A DNA stretch of 64,000 nucleotides from Streptomyces umbrinus (GTDB lineage Bacteria > Actinomycetota > Actinomycetes > Streptomycetales > Streptomycetaceae). The notes below the pieces were generated by a model. The model saw only the letters and a program-made list of their open reading frames with translations. It searched no databases and was not told the origin of the DNA. The position numbers and the translations under genes are program-made. Position 1 is the first letter of the stretch. Every line of letters starts with the position of its first letter. The stretch is taken from the NCBI RefSeq assembly GCF_030817415.1, contig NZ_JAUSZI010000002.1, positions 9,176,001 to 9,240,000 on the forward strand, written 5' to 3'. Below are positions 9,020-17,498 of the stretch, piece after piece.

Positions 9020-9082
9020 GGGGCTGGTCGCGCAGTTCCCCGCGCCCCTAACGGGGCACAGCCCCGCGCCCCCTGTCGGGGC
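9020..9082. repeat. Interspersed GC-rich intergenic repeat, copy 2 (terminator-like)
   Basis: Positions 9020-9049 match 4149-4178 exactly. They are followed by stacked small hairpins (GGGGCACAGCCCC at 9053-9065, then CCCC/GGGG arms). The element separates the convergent gntR and ychJ genes, as copy 1 separates another convergent pair, and fits a bidirectional terminator. Confidence 0.7.
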
Positions 9083-9513
9083 TACTTGCTGATGTCCCCG
9101 TCCACGTACACCCACGACCCGTCCATCCGCTCGAAGCGGCTGCGCTCGTGGAGTGAGCCCCCTGTGTACGACGCCCGGAAGGTCACCGTTCCGGTCGTGT
9201 GGAACGCCGTGCCCTCGCTCGTGGTGAGGATCTCCAGGCCGGTCCAGCGCATGCCCGGATCGAAATCGACGCGGGTCGGGCGGGTGCGCGGATGCCAGGT
9301 CCGCAGCAGGTACGCCTCGTCGCGCTTCACGAATGCGCAGTAGCGCGAGCGCATCAGCGCCTCGGCGGTGGGGGCCGTGGCCCGACCCCGATGAAATCGG
9401 CCACAGCACTTTTCGTACGTCTCCGCAAGACCGCAAGGGCAGGAGGGGTTGTGCGCGGGGGCGGAACGGCGCTGGTTGCGGGATTGCGGGGTGCGTCGGG
9501 ACATACGCTCCAT
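9082..9513 (-). CDS. YchJ-family protein (UPF0225) with SEC-C zinc motif
   Basis: 143 aa. An N-terminal SEC-C-type motif, CPCGLAETYEKCCGRFH, can bind zinc. The body has an NTF2-like fold pattern including APTAEALMRSRYCAFVKRDEAYLLRTWHP and ends in DGSWVYVDGDI, typical of YchJ/UPF0225 proteins. The biochemical role of the family is not established. ATG 9513 is used; a second ATG lies at 9504. Its stop abuts the interspersed repeat. It is the last core-like gene before the injection-system island. Confidence 0.88.
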   Translation of the reverse strand: MERMSRRTPQSRNQRRSAPAHNPSCPCGLAETYEKCCGRFHRGRATAPTAEALMRSRYCAFVKRDEAYLLRTWHPRTRPTRVDFDPGMRWTGLEILTTSEGTAFHTTGTVTFRASYTGGSLHERSRFERMDGSWVYVDGDISK

Positions 9514-9542
9514 TCTGCTGCACCACGGCCTGTGGGGAATCC

Positions 9543-9626
9543 GTGAATCAGCTGCCGCGACACGAGTACATCGTGTGCGAGCTGTGCGCTGTGCTCTTCA
9601 TCGAACCTCCCCCAGGCGTGGCGTGA
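9543..9626 (+). CDS. Possible 27-codon small ORF upstream of the eCIS operon
   Basis: GTG 9543 follows GGGGAATCC, a usable ribosome site. Most third positions are G or C, as in real genes here. The peptide contains VCELC, a short Cys pair. It matches nothing I recognise and may be chance. Confidence 0.25.
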   Translation: MNQLPRHEYIVCELCAVLFIEPPPGVA

Positions 9627-9878
9627 ACCTGACTTGCATGCGCAACTGCCGACACAGCACGGTGGGTTGAGCACTTGAGCATCAGGAGTCACAAGCGTGC
9701 TGCTTGACCCCGGACGGCCGTCCGACCGGGGCACTGACGGGGGAAAGCTGATGCGGTGCCGCGGTCCGGTGCGCTCACGCGTGTCCGGAGACCTCCGCGT
9801 GCGCCGTGAACGAGACGTCTCCCTCTGCCGCCTCTTGGTGCCTTTCACCCGGTGCCCGAGAACGGATTAGGAGGGGGA
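9627..9878. other. Leader/promoter region of the eCIS operon
   Basis: Together with 9514-9626 this is a gap of about 365 bp holding no convincing gene apart from the small ORF at 9543. CCCCGGACGG...CCGACCGGGG (9708-9731) is a near-perfect hairpin that could be an operator or terminator. A strong Shine-Dalgarno, AGGAGG (9869-9874), leads into the sheath gene. I see no confident -10/-35 pair. Confidence 0.4.
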
Positions 9879-11744
9879 ATGCCGATGAGCGCGGTGAACA
9901 CTGCCAGGCCGACGTATCCCGGCGTCTACGTCGAAGAGCTTCCCAGCAGCGCCCGGACCATCTCGACCGTCACCACCTCGGTGACCGCCTTCGTGGGGCA
10001 CACCCGGCGCGGCCCGCTGAACGAGCCGGTGCGCGTCACGAGCTTCACCGAGTTCGAGCGCCGCTTCGGCGGCCTGAGCTCGCAGAGCGCCGTCGGCTAC
10101 GCCGTGCACCAGTTCTTCGGCAACGGCGGCACGGTCGCCGTGATCGTCCGTGTCGCCAAGGCGGGCAGCGGCAAGGCCGCCTGCGTCACCCTGGAGTCCA
10201 CCGAGGGCCACAGCGAGTCCGCGGTCCTCGAAGTGCACGCCAAGGAACCGGGCGTGTGGGGCAACGGCCTGCGGGTCGCCGTCGACTACGACACACCTTG
10301 CCCGGACGAAACGTTCAACCTGCGGGTGTACGACGCCAAGGGCGAGGCCCGCGAGAGCTTCACCGGTCTGTCCATGGACGCCTCGCACGGCCGGCACGCG
10401 CCGACCGTGATCAACGCGGGGTCGCGGCTCATCCGCGTCGAGGCCGTGGGCGAGGGCCGTCCCGACCCGTCCGGCACCGTCTCCAAGCCGTTCGGGCACG
10501 AACTCCCGGACCTGGCCGTCGACTTGACCGTGAAGATCGGTGAGGTCGAGCGCGAGTTCACCCTGTACGACCCCGACTGCGACGGCGAAGCCCCGTCCAA
10601 CGTGGCCGAGTTGGCCCTGCTGCTCGAACGCAAGCTGCGGGCGCTGCCCGACGCGCCGGGCAAGCACGCCTTCGCGGGCGCCGAGGTCACCGCCTTCGGC
10701 AAGCGCCTCCAGGTCGTCGCGGGCTCCACCGACCCCGAGGACGTCGTCCGTTTCGTCGGCGAGTGCGCCAACGACCTGGGCCTTGAGGCCTCCGTCAACC
10801 CGCCCGTCTTCCCGCTGGAGGGCGGCGAGGACGGCGAGGCGCCCGGACCGCGCGACCTCATCGGCAGCGAGGCCGACAAGACCGGCATCCAGGCGCTGCG
10901 CGGCGTCGCGGACGTCAACCTGCTCGTCCTGCCCGAACTCGCGGCGTACGAGTCCACCGAGGACGCCATCACGGTCGTCTCGGCGGCCCAGCGGCTCTGC
11001 CAGGAGCGGCGGATCTTCCTCCTCGTCGACGCACCCGGCACCTGGGTCAGCGTGGACACCGCCCGCGCCGGACTCGCGGCCTACGACGCCGTACGCGGCA
11101 ACCACGCGGGCCTGTACTTCCCGCACCTTCAGCTCACCGACCCGCTCACCGGTCGGCTGCGCTCCTTCCCGCCGTCCGGCGCCGTCGCCGGGGTCTACGC
11201 GCGCACGGACTCCGAGCGCGGGGTGTGGAAGGCGCCGGCCGGCACCGAGGCGCGGCTCGCGGGTGTGCACTCCCTCACGGTCAACCTCACCGACCGTGAG
11301 ACCGGACTGCTCAACCCGCTCGGCGTCAACTGCCTGCGCACCATGCCGATGGTGGGCCCGCTCGTCTGGGGCGCGCGCACCCTCGAGGGCTCGGACGCGC
11401 TCGACAGCGAGTGGAAGTACGTGCCCGTGCGGCGGCTCGCGCTGCACGTGGAGGAGAGCCTCCAACGCGGCCTGCAGTGGGTCGTGTTCGAGCCCAACGA
11501 CGAGAACCTGTGGCAGCAGATCCGCCTCGGCGCCTCCTCGTACCTGCACACGCTGTTCCGTCAGGGCGCCTTCAAGGGCGGCACGCCGCGCGAGGCGTAC
11601 TTCGTCAAGTGCGACCACGACACCACGACGGACGAGGACATCGCGAACGGCGTCGTGAACGTCCTGGTCGGTATCGCGCCGGTCAGGCCCGCCGAGTTCG
11701 TGATCGTCAGGATCCAGCAGACGTCCGGGCAGTTCGAGCTCTGA
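9879..11744 (+). CDS. Contractile tail sheath protein of the injection system
   Basis: 621 aa. It opens with PTYPGVYVEELPSSARTISTV, the classic phage/eCIS sheath N-terminus, and ends with the conserved handshake region (NPLGVNCLRTMPMVGPLVWGARTL, later VEESLQRGLQWVVFEPND, and NGVVNVLVGIAPVRPAEFVIVRI). The central part (about 120-330) is a variable domain exposed on the sheath surface in homologues. Sheath subunits polymerise around the inner tube and contract to drive it through a target envelope. ATG 9879 follows AGGAGG; ATG 9885 is an alternative. Only one sheath gene is present, whereas Afp-type clusters carry three. A 13-bp tandem repeat covers its stop codon. Confidence 0.95.
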   Translation: MPMSAVNTARPTYPGVYVEELPSSARTISTVTTSVTAFVGHTRRGPLNEPVRVTSFTEFERRFGGLSSQSAVGYAVHQFFGNGGTVAVIVRVAKAGSGKAACVTLESTEGHSESAVLEVHAKEPGVWGNGLRVAVDYDTPCPDETFNLRVYDAKGEARESFTGLSMDASHGRHAPTVINAGSRLIRVEAVGEGRPDPSGTVSKPFGHELPDLAVDLTVKIGEVEREFTLYDPDCDGEAPSNVAELALLLERKLRALPDAPGKHAFAGAEVTAFGKRLQVVAGSTDPEDVVRFVGECANDLGLEASVNPPVFPLEGGEDGEAPGPRDLIGSEADKTGIQALRGVADVNLLVLPELAAYESTEDAITVVSAAQRLCQERRIFLLVDAPGTWVSVDTARAGLAAYDAVRGNHAGLYFPHLQLTDPLTGRLRSFPPSGAVAGVYARTDSERGVWKAPAGTEARLAGVHSLTVNLTDRETGLLNPLGVNCLRTMPMVGPLVWGARTLEGSDALDSEWKYVPVRRLALHVEESLQRGLQWVVFEPNDENLWQQIRLGASSYLHTLFRQGAFKGGTPREAYFVKCDHDTTTDEDIANGVVNVLVGIAPVRPAEFVIVRIQQTSGQFEL

Positions 11745-11771
11745 GTTCGAACTCCGAGTTCGAGTTCTGAG
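11733..11771. repeat. 13-bp tandem repeat across the sheath stop codon
   Basis: Three contiguous units (11733-11745, 11746-11758, 11759-11771) of the form TTCGARYTCYGAG. The first contains the sheath TGA. Inverted TTCGAA/GAGCTC elements could fold locally, and the array lies in the 56-bp sheath-tube gap, so it might affect relative expression; that is speculative. Confidence 0.75.
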
Positions 11772-11800
11772 ATCGACGACGGAGAACGTGAAGGAAACCG

Positions 11801-12325
11801 ATGGCTGAGTTCACTGTCAACGCCCAGCGCTTCGACCCGTACAAGAACTTCAAGTTCCTTGTGCTGTGGGACGGTCGTACGGTCGCGGGCATCAGCAAGA
11901 TCAGTCCGCTGAAGCGGACCACCGAGGTCGTCAAGCACCGGCACGGCGGCGACCCCAGCTCCCCGCGCAAGTCGCCGGGGCGCTCGGAGTTCGAGGGGAT
12001 CACCCTGGAGCGCGGGGTCACGCACGACCCCGAGTTCGACCGCTGGGCCAACAAGGTCTGGCAGGTCGGGGCCGGTCTCGGCTCCGAGGTGTCCCTCGCC
12101 GACTTCCGCAAGGACATCGTGATCCAGGTCCTCAACGAGGCCGGTCAGGTCGCCGTCTCGCACAAGCTCTACCGGACCTGGCCGAGCGAGTACCAGGTCC
12201 TCGGCGAACTGGACGCCAACGCCAACGCGGTGGCCATCCAGTCGCTGAAGCTCGAGTGCGAGGGCTGGGAGCGGGACTACGAGGTGCCCGAGCCGGAGGA
12301 GCCCTCGTTCCTCAACCCCGCCTGA
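11801..12325 (+). CDS. Inner tube protein (T4 gp19/Hcp-like)
   Basis: 174 aa, the usual length of a tail-tube protomer. Diagnostic stretches are NAQRFDPYKNFKFLVLWDGRTVAGISKISPLKRTTEVV and the C-terminal VLGELDANANAVAIQSLKLECEGWERDYEV, matching the tail tube fold (double beta-barrel) of gp19/Afp1-type proteins. Rings of this protein stack inside the sheath and deliver cargo. GAAGG precedes the ATG. It is the sole tube gene here, 56 bp after the sheath. Confidence 0.95.
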   Translation: MAEFTVNAQRFDPYKNFKFLVLWDGRTVAGISKISPLKRTTEVVKHRHGGDPSSPRKSPGRSEFEGITLERGVTHDPEFDRWANKVWQVGAGLGSEVSLADFRKDIVIQVLNEAGQVAVSHKLYRTWPSEYQVLGELDANANAVAIQSLKLECEGWERDYEVPEPEEPSFLNPA

Positions 12326-12391
12326 ACGGCGGCGAGTTGAACGACAGATGGGCCGCGGGGGCGGCGGGGCGGGTACGGAACGGGGGCGGGC

Positions 12392-13120
12392 ATGACGAAC
12401 ACTCGGGCGGCTGAACTGCTCACCACCTGGGAGACCGGGCTTGCCCAGGCTCCGTCCGGACGCGCCCTGCTGCTGCACCGCGCCGCCCGCCCCGACACCG
12501 GCGGCGAGACGCTGTCCGCGCTGCCGGTCGGCGAGCGGGAGGCGGACCTCTTCGCGCTGCGCCGGGCCCTGTTCGGCGAGCGGATGCAGGTGCGCCTCGT
12601 CTGCTCGGCCTGCGGCGAGGACATGGAATTCGACCTGGACGCCGGGGAGTTGGCCCGGTCGACAGGCGCTCCCGCCCAGTCCTCGGTACAAGTCGCCGAG
12701 GACGGCTGGGAGATCGAGTTCCGGGTGCCGGGCGTCGCCGACCTGACGGCGGCCGCCCGGCACCCGGATCCACGGCGGGCGCTGCTCGCCCGCTGCGTCG
12801 TCTCGGCGGTGCGCGGCGGGGTGGACGTCCCCGCCGACGCGCTGCCCGAGACGGTGCAGCGGCGGCTCGCCGAGGCGGCCCAGGAGGCCGACCCGGGCGC
12901 CGACGTCACGCTCAGCGTCAACTGCCCCGAGTGCGGAGCGGCCACCCGGGCCGAGCTCGACATCGCCTCCTATCTGTGGACCGAACTGGACGCCTGGGCA
13001 CGGGACGTGCTCCTCGACGTCCATCTGCTCGCCACCGCGTACGGCTGGAGCGAGCCGGAGATCCTGGCGCTCAGTCCGCTGCGGCGCCGCTACTACCTGG
13101 AGCTGTGTGCGGATGTCTGA
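12392..13120 (+). CDS. T4-type baseplate assembly chaperone-like protein
   Basis: 242 aa. Two CxxC pairs (CSAC near residue 71, CPEC near residue 179) suggest a zinc-binding insertion. The leucine-rich C-terminus (DVLLDVHLLATAYGWSEPEILALSPLRRRYYLELCA) matches the T4 baseplate protein family found in tail-like gene clusters (gp26/hub-chaperone type), where YGWS..EIL.L...RR is a signature. It is probably needed for baseplate assembly and not part of the mature particle. It overlaps the next gene. Confidence 0.75.
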   Translation: MTNTRAAELLTTWETGLAQAPSGRALLLHRAARPDTGGETLSALPVGEREADLFALRRALFGERMQVRLVCSACGEDMEFDLDAGELARSTGAPAQSSVQVAEDGWEIEFRVPGVADLTAAARHPDPRRALLARCVVSAVRGGVDVPADALPETVQRRLAEAAQEADPGADVTLSVNCPECGAATRAELDIASYLWTELDAWARDVLLDVHLLATAYGWSEPEILALSPLRRRYYLELCADV

Positions 13121-13889
13121 CTCCGTGGGGGAGCACCCCGTGAACGAGGGGGACGTGGGGGAGTCCCGGGCACCCGACTTCTTCGACCGGCTGCTCGCCC
13201 GGCACACCCCGGCCGCCGCGCCGCACCCCGGCGTGGCGCGCGTACGCCCGCGGCTCGCCGGCCCCTTCGAACGGGCCGAGGCGGTACGGGCCGGTGCGCA
13301 GGAGCCGGAGACGGCCGAGCCGCTGTGGCCGACCTCCGCCCCATCACCCATGTCCGACGGCGACTTGGCGCGCCCGGCGGTCCGCGAGGTCCAGTTCCGT
13401 ACGGAGCGTGAGCGGACCGTCGTACGGCCCGAGCGGGCGCTGTCGGACGAATCCGCGCCCCGGCCCGTGGCGCGGGACCTGCCCGAGGCGCCGCTGCTCA
13501 GGCCCGCCGTGCCGGTGGCGCCGGGGCCGCGGCCCGTGCTCGACACCGCGCGGCGCTCCGCCGGGCGGGGCGAGCCGGAGCGGTCCTCCCCAAGCGCGGT
13601 GTCCGTGCCCCTCCCCTCGGGTGCGGCCACCGCTTCCCCTGCCGCCGTGTCCGCCGCGCTGCGACCCAGCTCGGCGGACACGGTGGCGGCCCGTGACGCC
13701 GTACGGCAGGCCGCGGGCCGACGGTCGGGCCGCGGGGGCGAGCAGGTGGTGCAGGTGCAGATCGGGCGGCTCGAAGTGACGGCGGCGGGTCCCGCGGCCG
13801 CGGGTGGCGGGAGCCGGGGTGCCGCTGCCGCGCGGCGGCCGGGAGCTGCGCTGAGCCTGGCCGACTACCTGGCGAGGGGGCGTGAGTGA
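13113..13889 (+). CDS. eCIS-associated proline/alanine-rich protein with conserved C-terminal motif
   Basis: 258 aa from ATG 13113, overlapping the previous stop by 8 bp. Most of the protein is Pro/Ala/Arg-rich and looks disordered. Two ends are ordered: the N-terminal DFFDRLLARH and the C-terminal VQVQIGRLEVTA followed by ALSLADYLARG. From memory, this C-terminal IGR.EV...LsL.dYL arrangement recurs in small proteins of eCIS loci next to the chaperone and cap genes. The function is unknown; an adaptor in tube or baseplate assembly is a guess. Confidence 0.6.
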   Translation: MSDSVGEHPVNEGDVGESRAPDFFDRLLARHTPAAAPHPGVARVRPRLAGPFERAEAVRAGAQEPETAEPLWPTSAPSPMSDGDLARPAVREVQFRTERERTVVRPERALSDESAPRPVARDLPEAPLLRPAVPVAPGPRPVLDTARRSAGRGEPERSSPSAVSVPLPSGAATASPAAVSAALRPSSADTVAARDAVRQAAGRRSGRGGEQVVQVQIGRLEVTAAGPAAAGGGSRGAAAARRPGAALSLADYLARGRE

Positions 13890-13965
13890 GGAACGTACGA
13901 CGAACCCGGAGCACCGAGGGTGGACACGGTGATGCTGAGGAACCTGGGACTGAGGAACTGACGTC

Positions 13966-15036
13966 ATGAGCAACGCACTCGCCATCGCCCACGTCACCCA
14001 GGCCCTCGCCCTGCTGATCGAGGCGAATCTCCAGCCCGAGATCGACATGGCCGTCAAGGTCGAACCGCGCAAGCCGTCGGCCGATCCGCCGGCCGAGCCC
14101 ACCATCACCGTGTTCCTGTACCAGGTCACGCCCAACACCTCGCAGCGGAACAACGACCTGCCGACGCGCGCTTCCGACGGCACGCTGCTCAAGCGGGCCG
14201 CCGCGGCACTGGACCTGCACTTCCTGATCAGCGCCTACGGCGAGGAGTCGGAACTGGTCGGGCAGCGGCTGATCGGCTCCGTGGTGCGCACGCTGCACGA
14301 GATACCCGTCCTGCCGAAGGACATCATCGAACTCGCCGGGGAGAAGCCCTACTTGGCGAGCAGCGACCTGGCCGAGGCGGCGCAGCGGGTGCGGTTCTCG
14401 CCGACGGTGATGGACATCGACGAGACCTCGAAGCTGTGGGGGATGCTCCACCAGACCCCGTACACGCTGTCCGTGGTGTACCAGGCGGCTCTCGTCTTCA
14501 TCGACGGGCGAGAGGTGCCGGTGCCGGCGAAGCCGGTGGAGCGGAGTGCGGTGCGGGTGCTGCCGTTCGGGGCGCCGGGGGCCCCGGGGGCGCCGGTTCC
14601 GCCCGGCGCGTCCGCGAATGGGTCCGCGAATGGGTCCGCGTCCCCGGAGGGCGGGGCTTCCGGCGAGAGGGCCGGTGAGGCGGGGACGAAGGCTGCCGCC
14701 AAGACGCCCGGCAAGCCTGAAGCCGAGTCCGAGTCCGAGTCCGAGTCCGAAGCCAAGCCTGCCGCGAAGGCTGCGGCCAAGACCCCGGCGAAGGCTCCCG
14801 CGAAGGCACCGGTGAAGGCCGCCGCGAAGGCACCCGTGAAGGCCGCCGCGAAGGCGCCGGCTCGCGCCCGCAAGGAGGGACAGCCCAACAAGGCCGCCCA
14901 GTCGGGCAAGTCGGGTAATTCGCCCCAGTCCGGCAGGCCGGCGCGTGGTGCGGCCAAGAGCACGGGAGCCGCGGCCTCCGCAGCCTCCCCGGAAGCCACC
15001 ACGGCCGGCGACGGCCCCGAGGGCACGGAGGACTGA
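13966..15036 (+). CDS. Tail terminator/cap protein (DUF4255, Afp16-like) with histone H1-like tail
   Basis: 356 aa. Residues 1-190 form the Pvc16/DUF4255 domain (MSNALAIAHVTQALALLIEANL, TITVFLYQVTPNTSQRNND, ALDLHFLISAYGEE, LWGMLHQTPYTLSVVYQAALVFIDG). In known systems this domain caps the distal tube and sheath end. Residues about 190-356 are unusual: Pro/Gly linker, Glu-Ser repeats (ESESESESEA), then Lys-Ala-Pro repeats of the KAAAKAPVK type about 65 residues long, like histone H1 tails. Such tails bind nucleic acid or acidic surfaces, so the cap may anchor the particle to DNA or to a membrane partner; this is inference. GAGGAAC precedes the ATG. Confidence 0.9.
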   Translation: MSNALAIAHVTQALALLIEANLQPEIDMAVKVEPRKPSADPPAEPTITVFLYQVTPNTSQRNNDLPTRASDGTLLKRAAAALDLHFLISAYGEESELVGQRLIGSVVRTLHEIPVLPKDIIELAGEKPYLASSDLAEAAQRVRFSPTVMDIDETSKLWGMLHQTPYTLSVVYQAALVFIDGREVPVPAKPVERSAVRVLPFGAPGAPGAPVPPGASANGSANGSASPEGGASGERAGEAGTKAAAKTPGKPEAESESESESEAKPAAKAAAKTPAKAPAKAPVKAAAKAPVKAAAKAPARARKEGQPNKAAQSGKSGNSPQSGRPARGAAKSTGAAASAASPEATTAGDGPEGTED

Positions 15037-15042
15037 GGCGGC

Positions 15043-17187
15043 GTGGGAACGACGGGGGCAGGTGAAGGCATGGGGACGAACGAGACGGGCACACCCGGCA
15101 CGGCGGACGGCAGCACGACGCTGACCGCCGAGATCCGGCGCGTCCTGGCCCGTGTCGACGCCCATGCGGCGCGGGCGGCCCGCGCGGCTCGTGCCGCCGA
15201 GCCGGACCGGGGGACGGGCACTGGCTCGGGAATGGGATCCGGCTCGGAGACGGGTTCGGAATCGGGATCCGGCCGGGGAACGGGCTCGGCGCCCGAGCCC
15301 GACGACGGCCCTGGCCCCGGCTCCGGCCCCCGTCCCGGTGGGCCGGAGGACGCCGGTCACCCGGTACAGCACCCGGCGGGTCCCGCCACCGCGCCCCTCG
15401 ACGCCCTCGTCGCCTGCTTTGGGCTCACCGCCTTCGAGCGGGACCTTGTACTCCTCACCGCCGCCCACGAGTTGGACGCCACGACCGCCGCCCGGTGTGC
15501 CGCGGCGAGCGGGGACCCGGAGCGCGCGTACCCCACGTTCTCGCTCGCGCTGGCCGCTCTCGCCGAACCGCACTGGAGTGCGCTGACCCCGGTCGCGCCC
15601 CTGCGGCGCTGGCGGATCGTGGAGCTGGACGACGACTCGCGGCTCACGCTGTCCCGGCTGCGGCTCGACGAGCGCATCCTGCACTTCCTGCTCGGCTCGC
15701 CCTACCTGGACGCCCGTCTGCACGGCCAGTTGCGCCGCACGCCGGTGCCGGACGAGCTGCCGCCGTCGTACGACCTGGCCGCGAGCCGGGTCGCCACGGG
15801 CTGGGCGACCGGCGCGCGGCCGGACGCGCCCCTGCTCGTCGAGGTGGTCGGCGGCGATCTGCGCAGCCGGGCCGACATCGCCGCCGCGGCCGCCGCCCGC
15901 TCCGGGCTCGGGCTGTACGCGATGAGCGCCGAGGACATCCCCACGGACCCCGCGGACCGCGACCGACTGGCCCGGCTGTGGCAGCGCGAGGCGATCCTGC
16001 TGCCCGCCGCCCTGCTGGTGGAGGCCGGTGAACTCGACCGTGACCAGCACGCGGCCACCGACACGTTCCTCGCCGGAGCCGCCGTCCCCGTCGTGGTGTC
16101 CAGCGCCGACCCGCGACAGACGGACCGGCCGCACGGCGAACGGGTGGCCGTGCCCCGCCTGGACGACGAGGAGCAACTCGGCCTGTGGACAGGCGCGTTC
16201 GAAGGTGTCGCCGAGATCCCGGAAGGCGAACTGCGGTCGTTGGTCGCGCAGTTCCAGCTTCCGCCCCATGTCGTACGTGCCGCTGCGGCCGCCGTACGCC
16301 GTGATCTGCCCGGCGAGGACGAGCTGGACGCCGGTCGACTCGCCTGGCGTGCCGGAATGAACGAGGCCCGTGTCGGCATGGACGACCAGGGCCGCCGTAT
16401 CGAGCCCGAGGCGGGCTGGGACGACCTCGTGCTGCACGAGCGGCAGACGAGTGTGCTGCGCGAGATCGTCGCGCACGTGCGTCAGCGGGCAACTGTCCAC
16501 CAGGAGTGGGGATTTGCGGCGACCCTGCGCCGAGGACTGGGCGTGACGGCCCTGTTCGCGGGTGGTTCCGGGACGGGCAAGACGCTCGCCGCCGAGGTCA
16601 TGGCCAAGGAGCTCGGGCTCGACCTCTTCATCGTCGACCTGTCCCAGGTGGTCAGTAAGTACATCGGCGAGACCGAGAAGAACCTGCGGAAGGTGTTCGA
16701 CGCAGCCGAAGCCGGTGGCGCGCTCCTCCTCTTCGACGAGGCCGACGCGCTCTTCGGCAAGCGCAGCGAGGTCAAGGACAGCCACGACCGCTACGCCAAC
16801 CTCGAAGTCAGCTATCTGTTGATGCGGATGGAGGCCTATCGGGGGCTCGCGATCCTCACCACCAACATGAAGAAGGCCCTGGACACGGCGTTCATGCGGC
16901 GGATCCGCTTCGTCGTCGACTTCCCGTTCCCGGCCGAGCACGAGCGCGCCGAGATCTGGCGCCGGGTCCTGCCGTCGCGGACCCCGACGAAGGGCATCGA
17001 GCCGGAACTGCTGGCCCAACTCACCGTCGCGGGCGGCTCGATCCGCAACATCGCCCTGTCCGGCGCGTTCCTCGCCGCCGAGGAGGGCGACCGGCTGCAG
17101 ATGCGGCACATGCTCGCGGCCGCCCGCACCGAGTACCTCAAGCTGGAGCGCTCCCTGACGCCGGGGGAGGTCCGCGGATGGGTGTGA
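15043..17187 (+). CDS. AAA+ ATPase of the injection system (Afp15-like)
   Basis: 714 aa from GTG 15043; ATG 15070 is an alternative. An N-terminal Gly/Ser-rich low-complexity stretch (about 50-110) precedes an all-helical domain, then a classical AAA+ module. Walker A is GGSGTGKT (near residue 507), Walker B LLLFDEADALFGKRSEVKDS, sensor 1 ILTTNMKKALD, and arginine finger MRRIRFVVDFPFP. These match the ATPases present in nearly every eCIS locus, thought to act in assembly or cargo loading. The last residues overlap the next gene by 10 bp. Confidence 0.93.
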   Translation: MGTTGAGEGMGTNETGTPGTADGSTTLTAEIRRVLARVDAHAARAARAARAAEPDRGTGTGSGMGSGSETGSESGSGRGTGSAPEPDDGPGPGSGPRPGGPEDAGHPVQHPAGPATAPLDALVACFGLTAFERDLVLLTAAHELDATTAARCAAASGDPERAYPTFSLALAALAEPHWSALTPVAPLRRWRIVELDDDSRLTLSRLRLDERILHFLLGSPYLDARLHGQLRRTPVPDELPPSYDLAASRVATGWATGARPDAPLLVEVVGGDLRSRADIAAAAAARSGLGLYAMSAEDIPTDPADRDRLARLWQREAILLPAALLVEAGELDRDQHAATDTFLAGAAVPVVVSSADPRQTDRPHGERVAVPRLDDEEQLGLWTGAFEGVAEIPEGELRSLVAQFQLPPHVVRAAAAAVRRDLPGEDELDAGRLAWRAGMNEARVGMDDQGRRIEPEAGWDDLVLHERQTSVLREIVAHVRQRATVHQEWGFAATLRRGLGVTALFAGGSGTGKTLAAEVMAKELGLDLFIVDLSQVVSKYIGETEKNLRKVFDAAEAGGALLLFDEADALFGKRSEVKDSHDRYANLEVSYLLMRMEAYRGLAILTTNMKKALDTAFMRRIRFVVDFPFPAEHERAEIWRRVLPSRTPTKGIEPELLAQLTVAGGSIRNIALSGAFLAAEEGDRLQMRHMLAAARTEYLKLERSLTPGEVRGWV

Positions 17188-17498
17188 GCAGGCCGCATCG
17201 GGAGAATTCGGCAGGTCGTCCCGAGCCGCGCGAGATCCGTGTCGACATCGGCGAGCTGGTCCTGGACGGCTTCGGCCCGTCCGTGGATCCGGGGCGCGTA
17301 TCGGCGTCGTTCGAGCGGGAGTTGACCCGTCTCGTACGGGAACACGGGGTGCCGCTGGCCTCGGACGGCACCGTGTCCGTGGACGGGGTGTCGGGACTGC
17401 CTCCGATGCCTGACGGGCTGTCCGCGCGCCGGCTCGGCCAGGAGCTGGCACGCGCGGTGCACGCGGGGCTTTCGGGCCGTGGGGAGGTGACGCGATGA
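17178..17498 (+). CDS. Small conserved eCIS-locus protein
   Basis: 106 aa, overlapping both neighbours (10 bp upstream, 4 bp ATGA downstream), so translation is coupled to the ATPase and the giant DUF4157 gene. The central segment IRVDIGELVLDGFGPSVDPGRVSASFERELTRLVREHG resembles a short family that I recall beside DUF4157 genes in eCIS loci. It has no signal peptide or membrane helix. Its invariable position before the DUF4157 gene suggests a chaperone or loading factor, but the function is unknown. Confidence 0.7.
   Translation: MGVSRPHRENSAGRPEPREIRVDIGELVLDGFGPSVDPGRVSASFERELTRLVREHGVPLASDGTVSVDGVSGLPPMPDGLSARRLGQELARAVHAGLSGRGEVTR

Noticed and set aside
13498..17451. 1,317-codon open frame on the minus strand opposite the ATPase and cap genes
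   Set aside because: It is a shadow of high-GC coding: the protein is Arg/Pro/Gly-biased with no domain, while the plus strand carries clear DUF4255 and AAA+ genes. The same applies to the long minus-strand frames at 2633-4933, 28106-31816 and 36407-39130.
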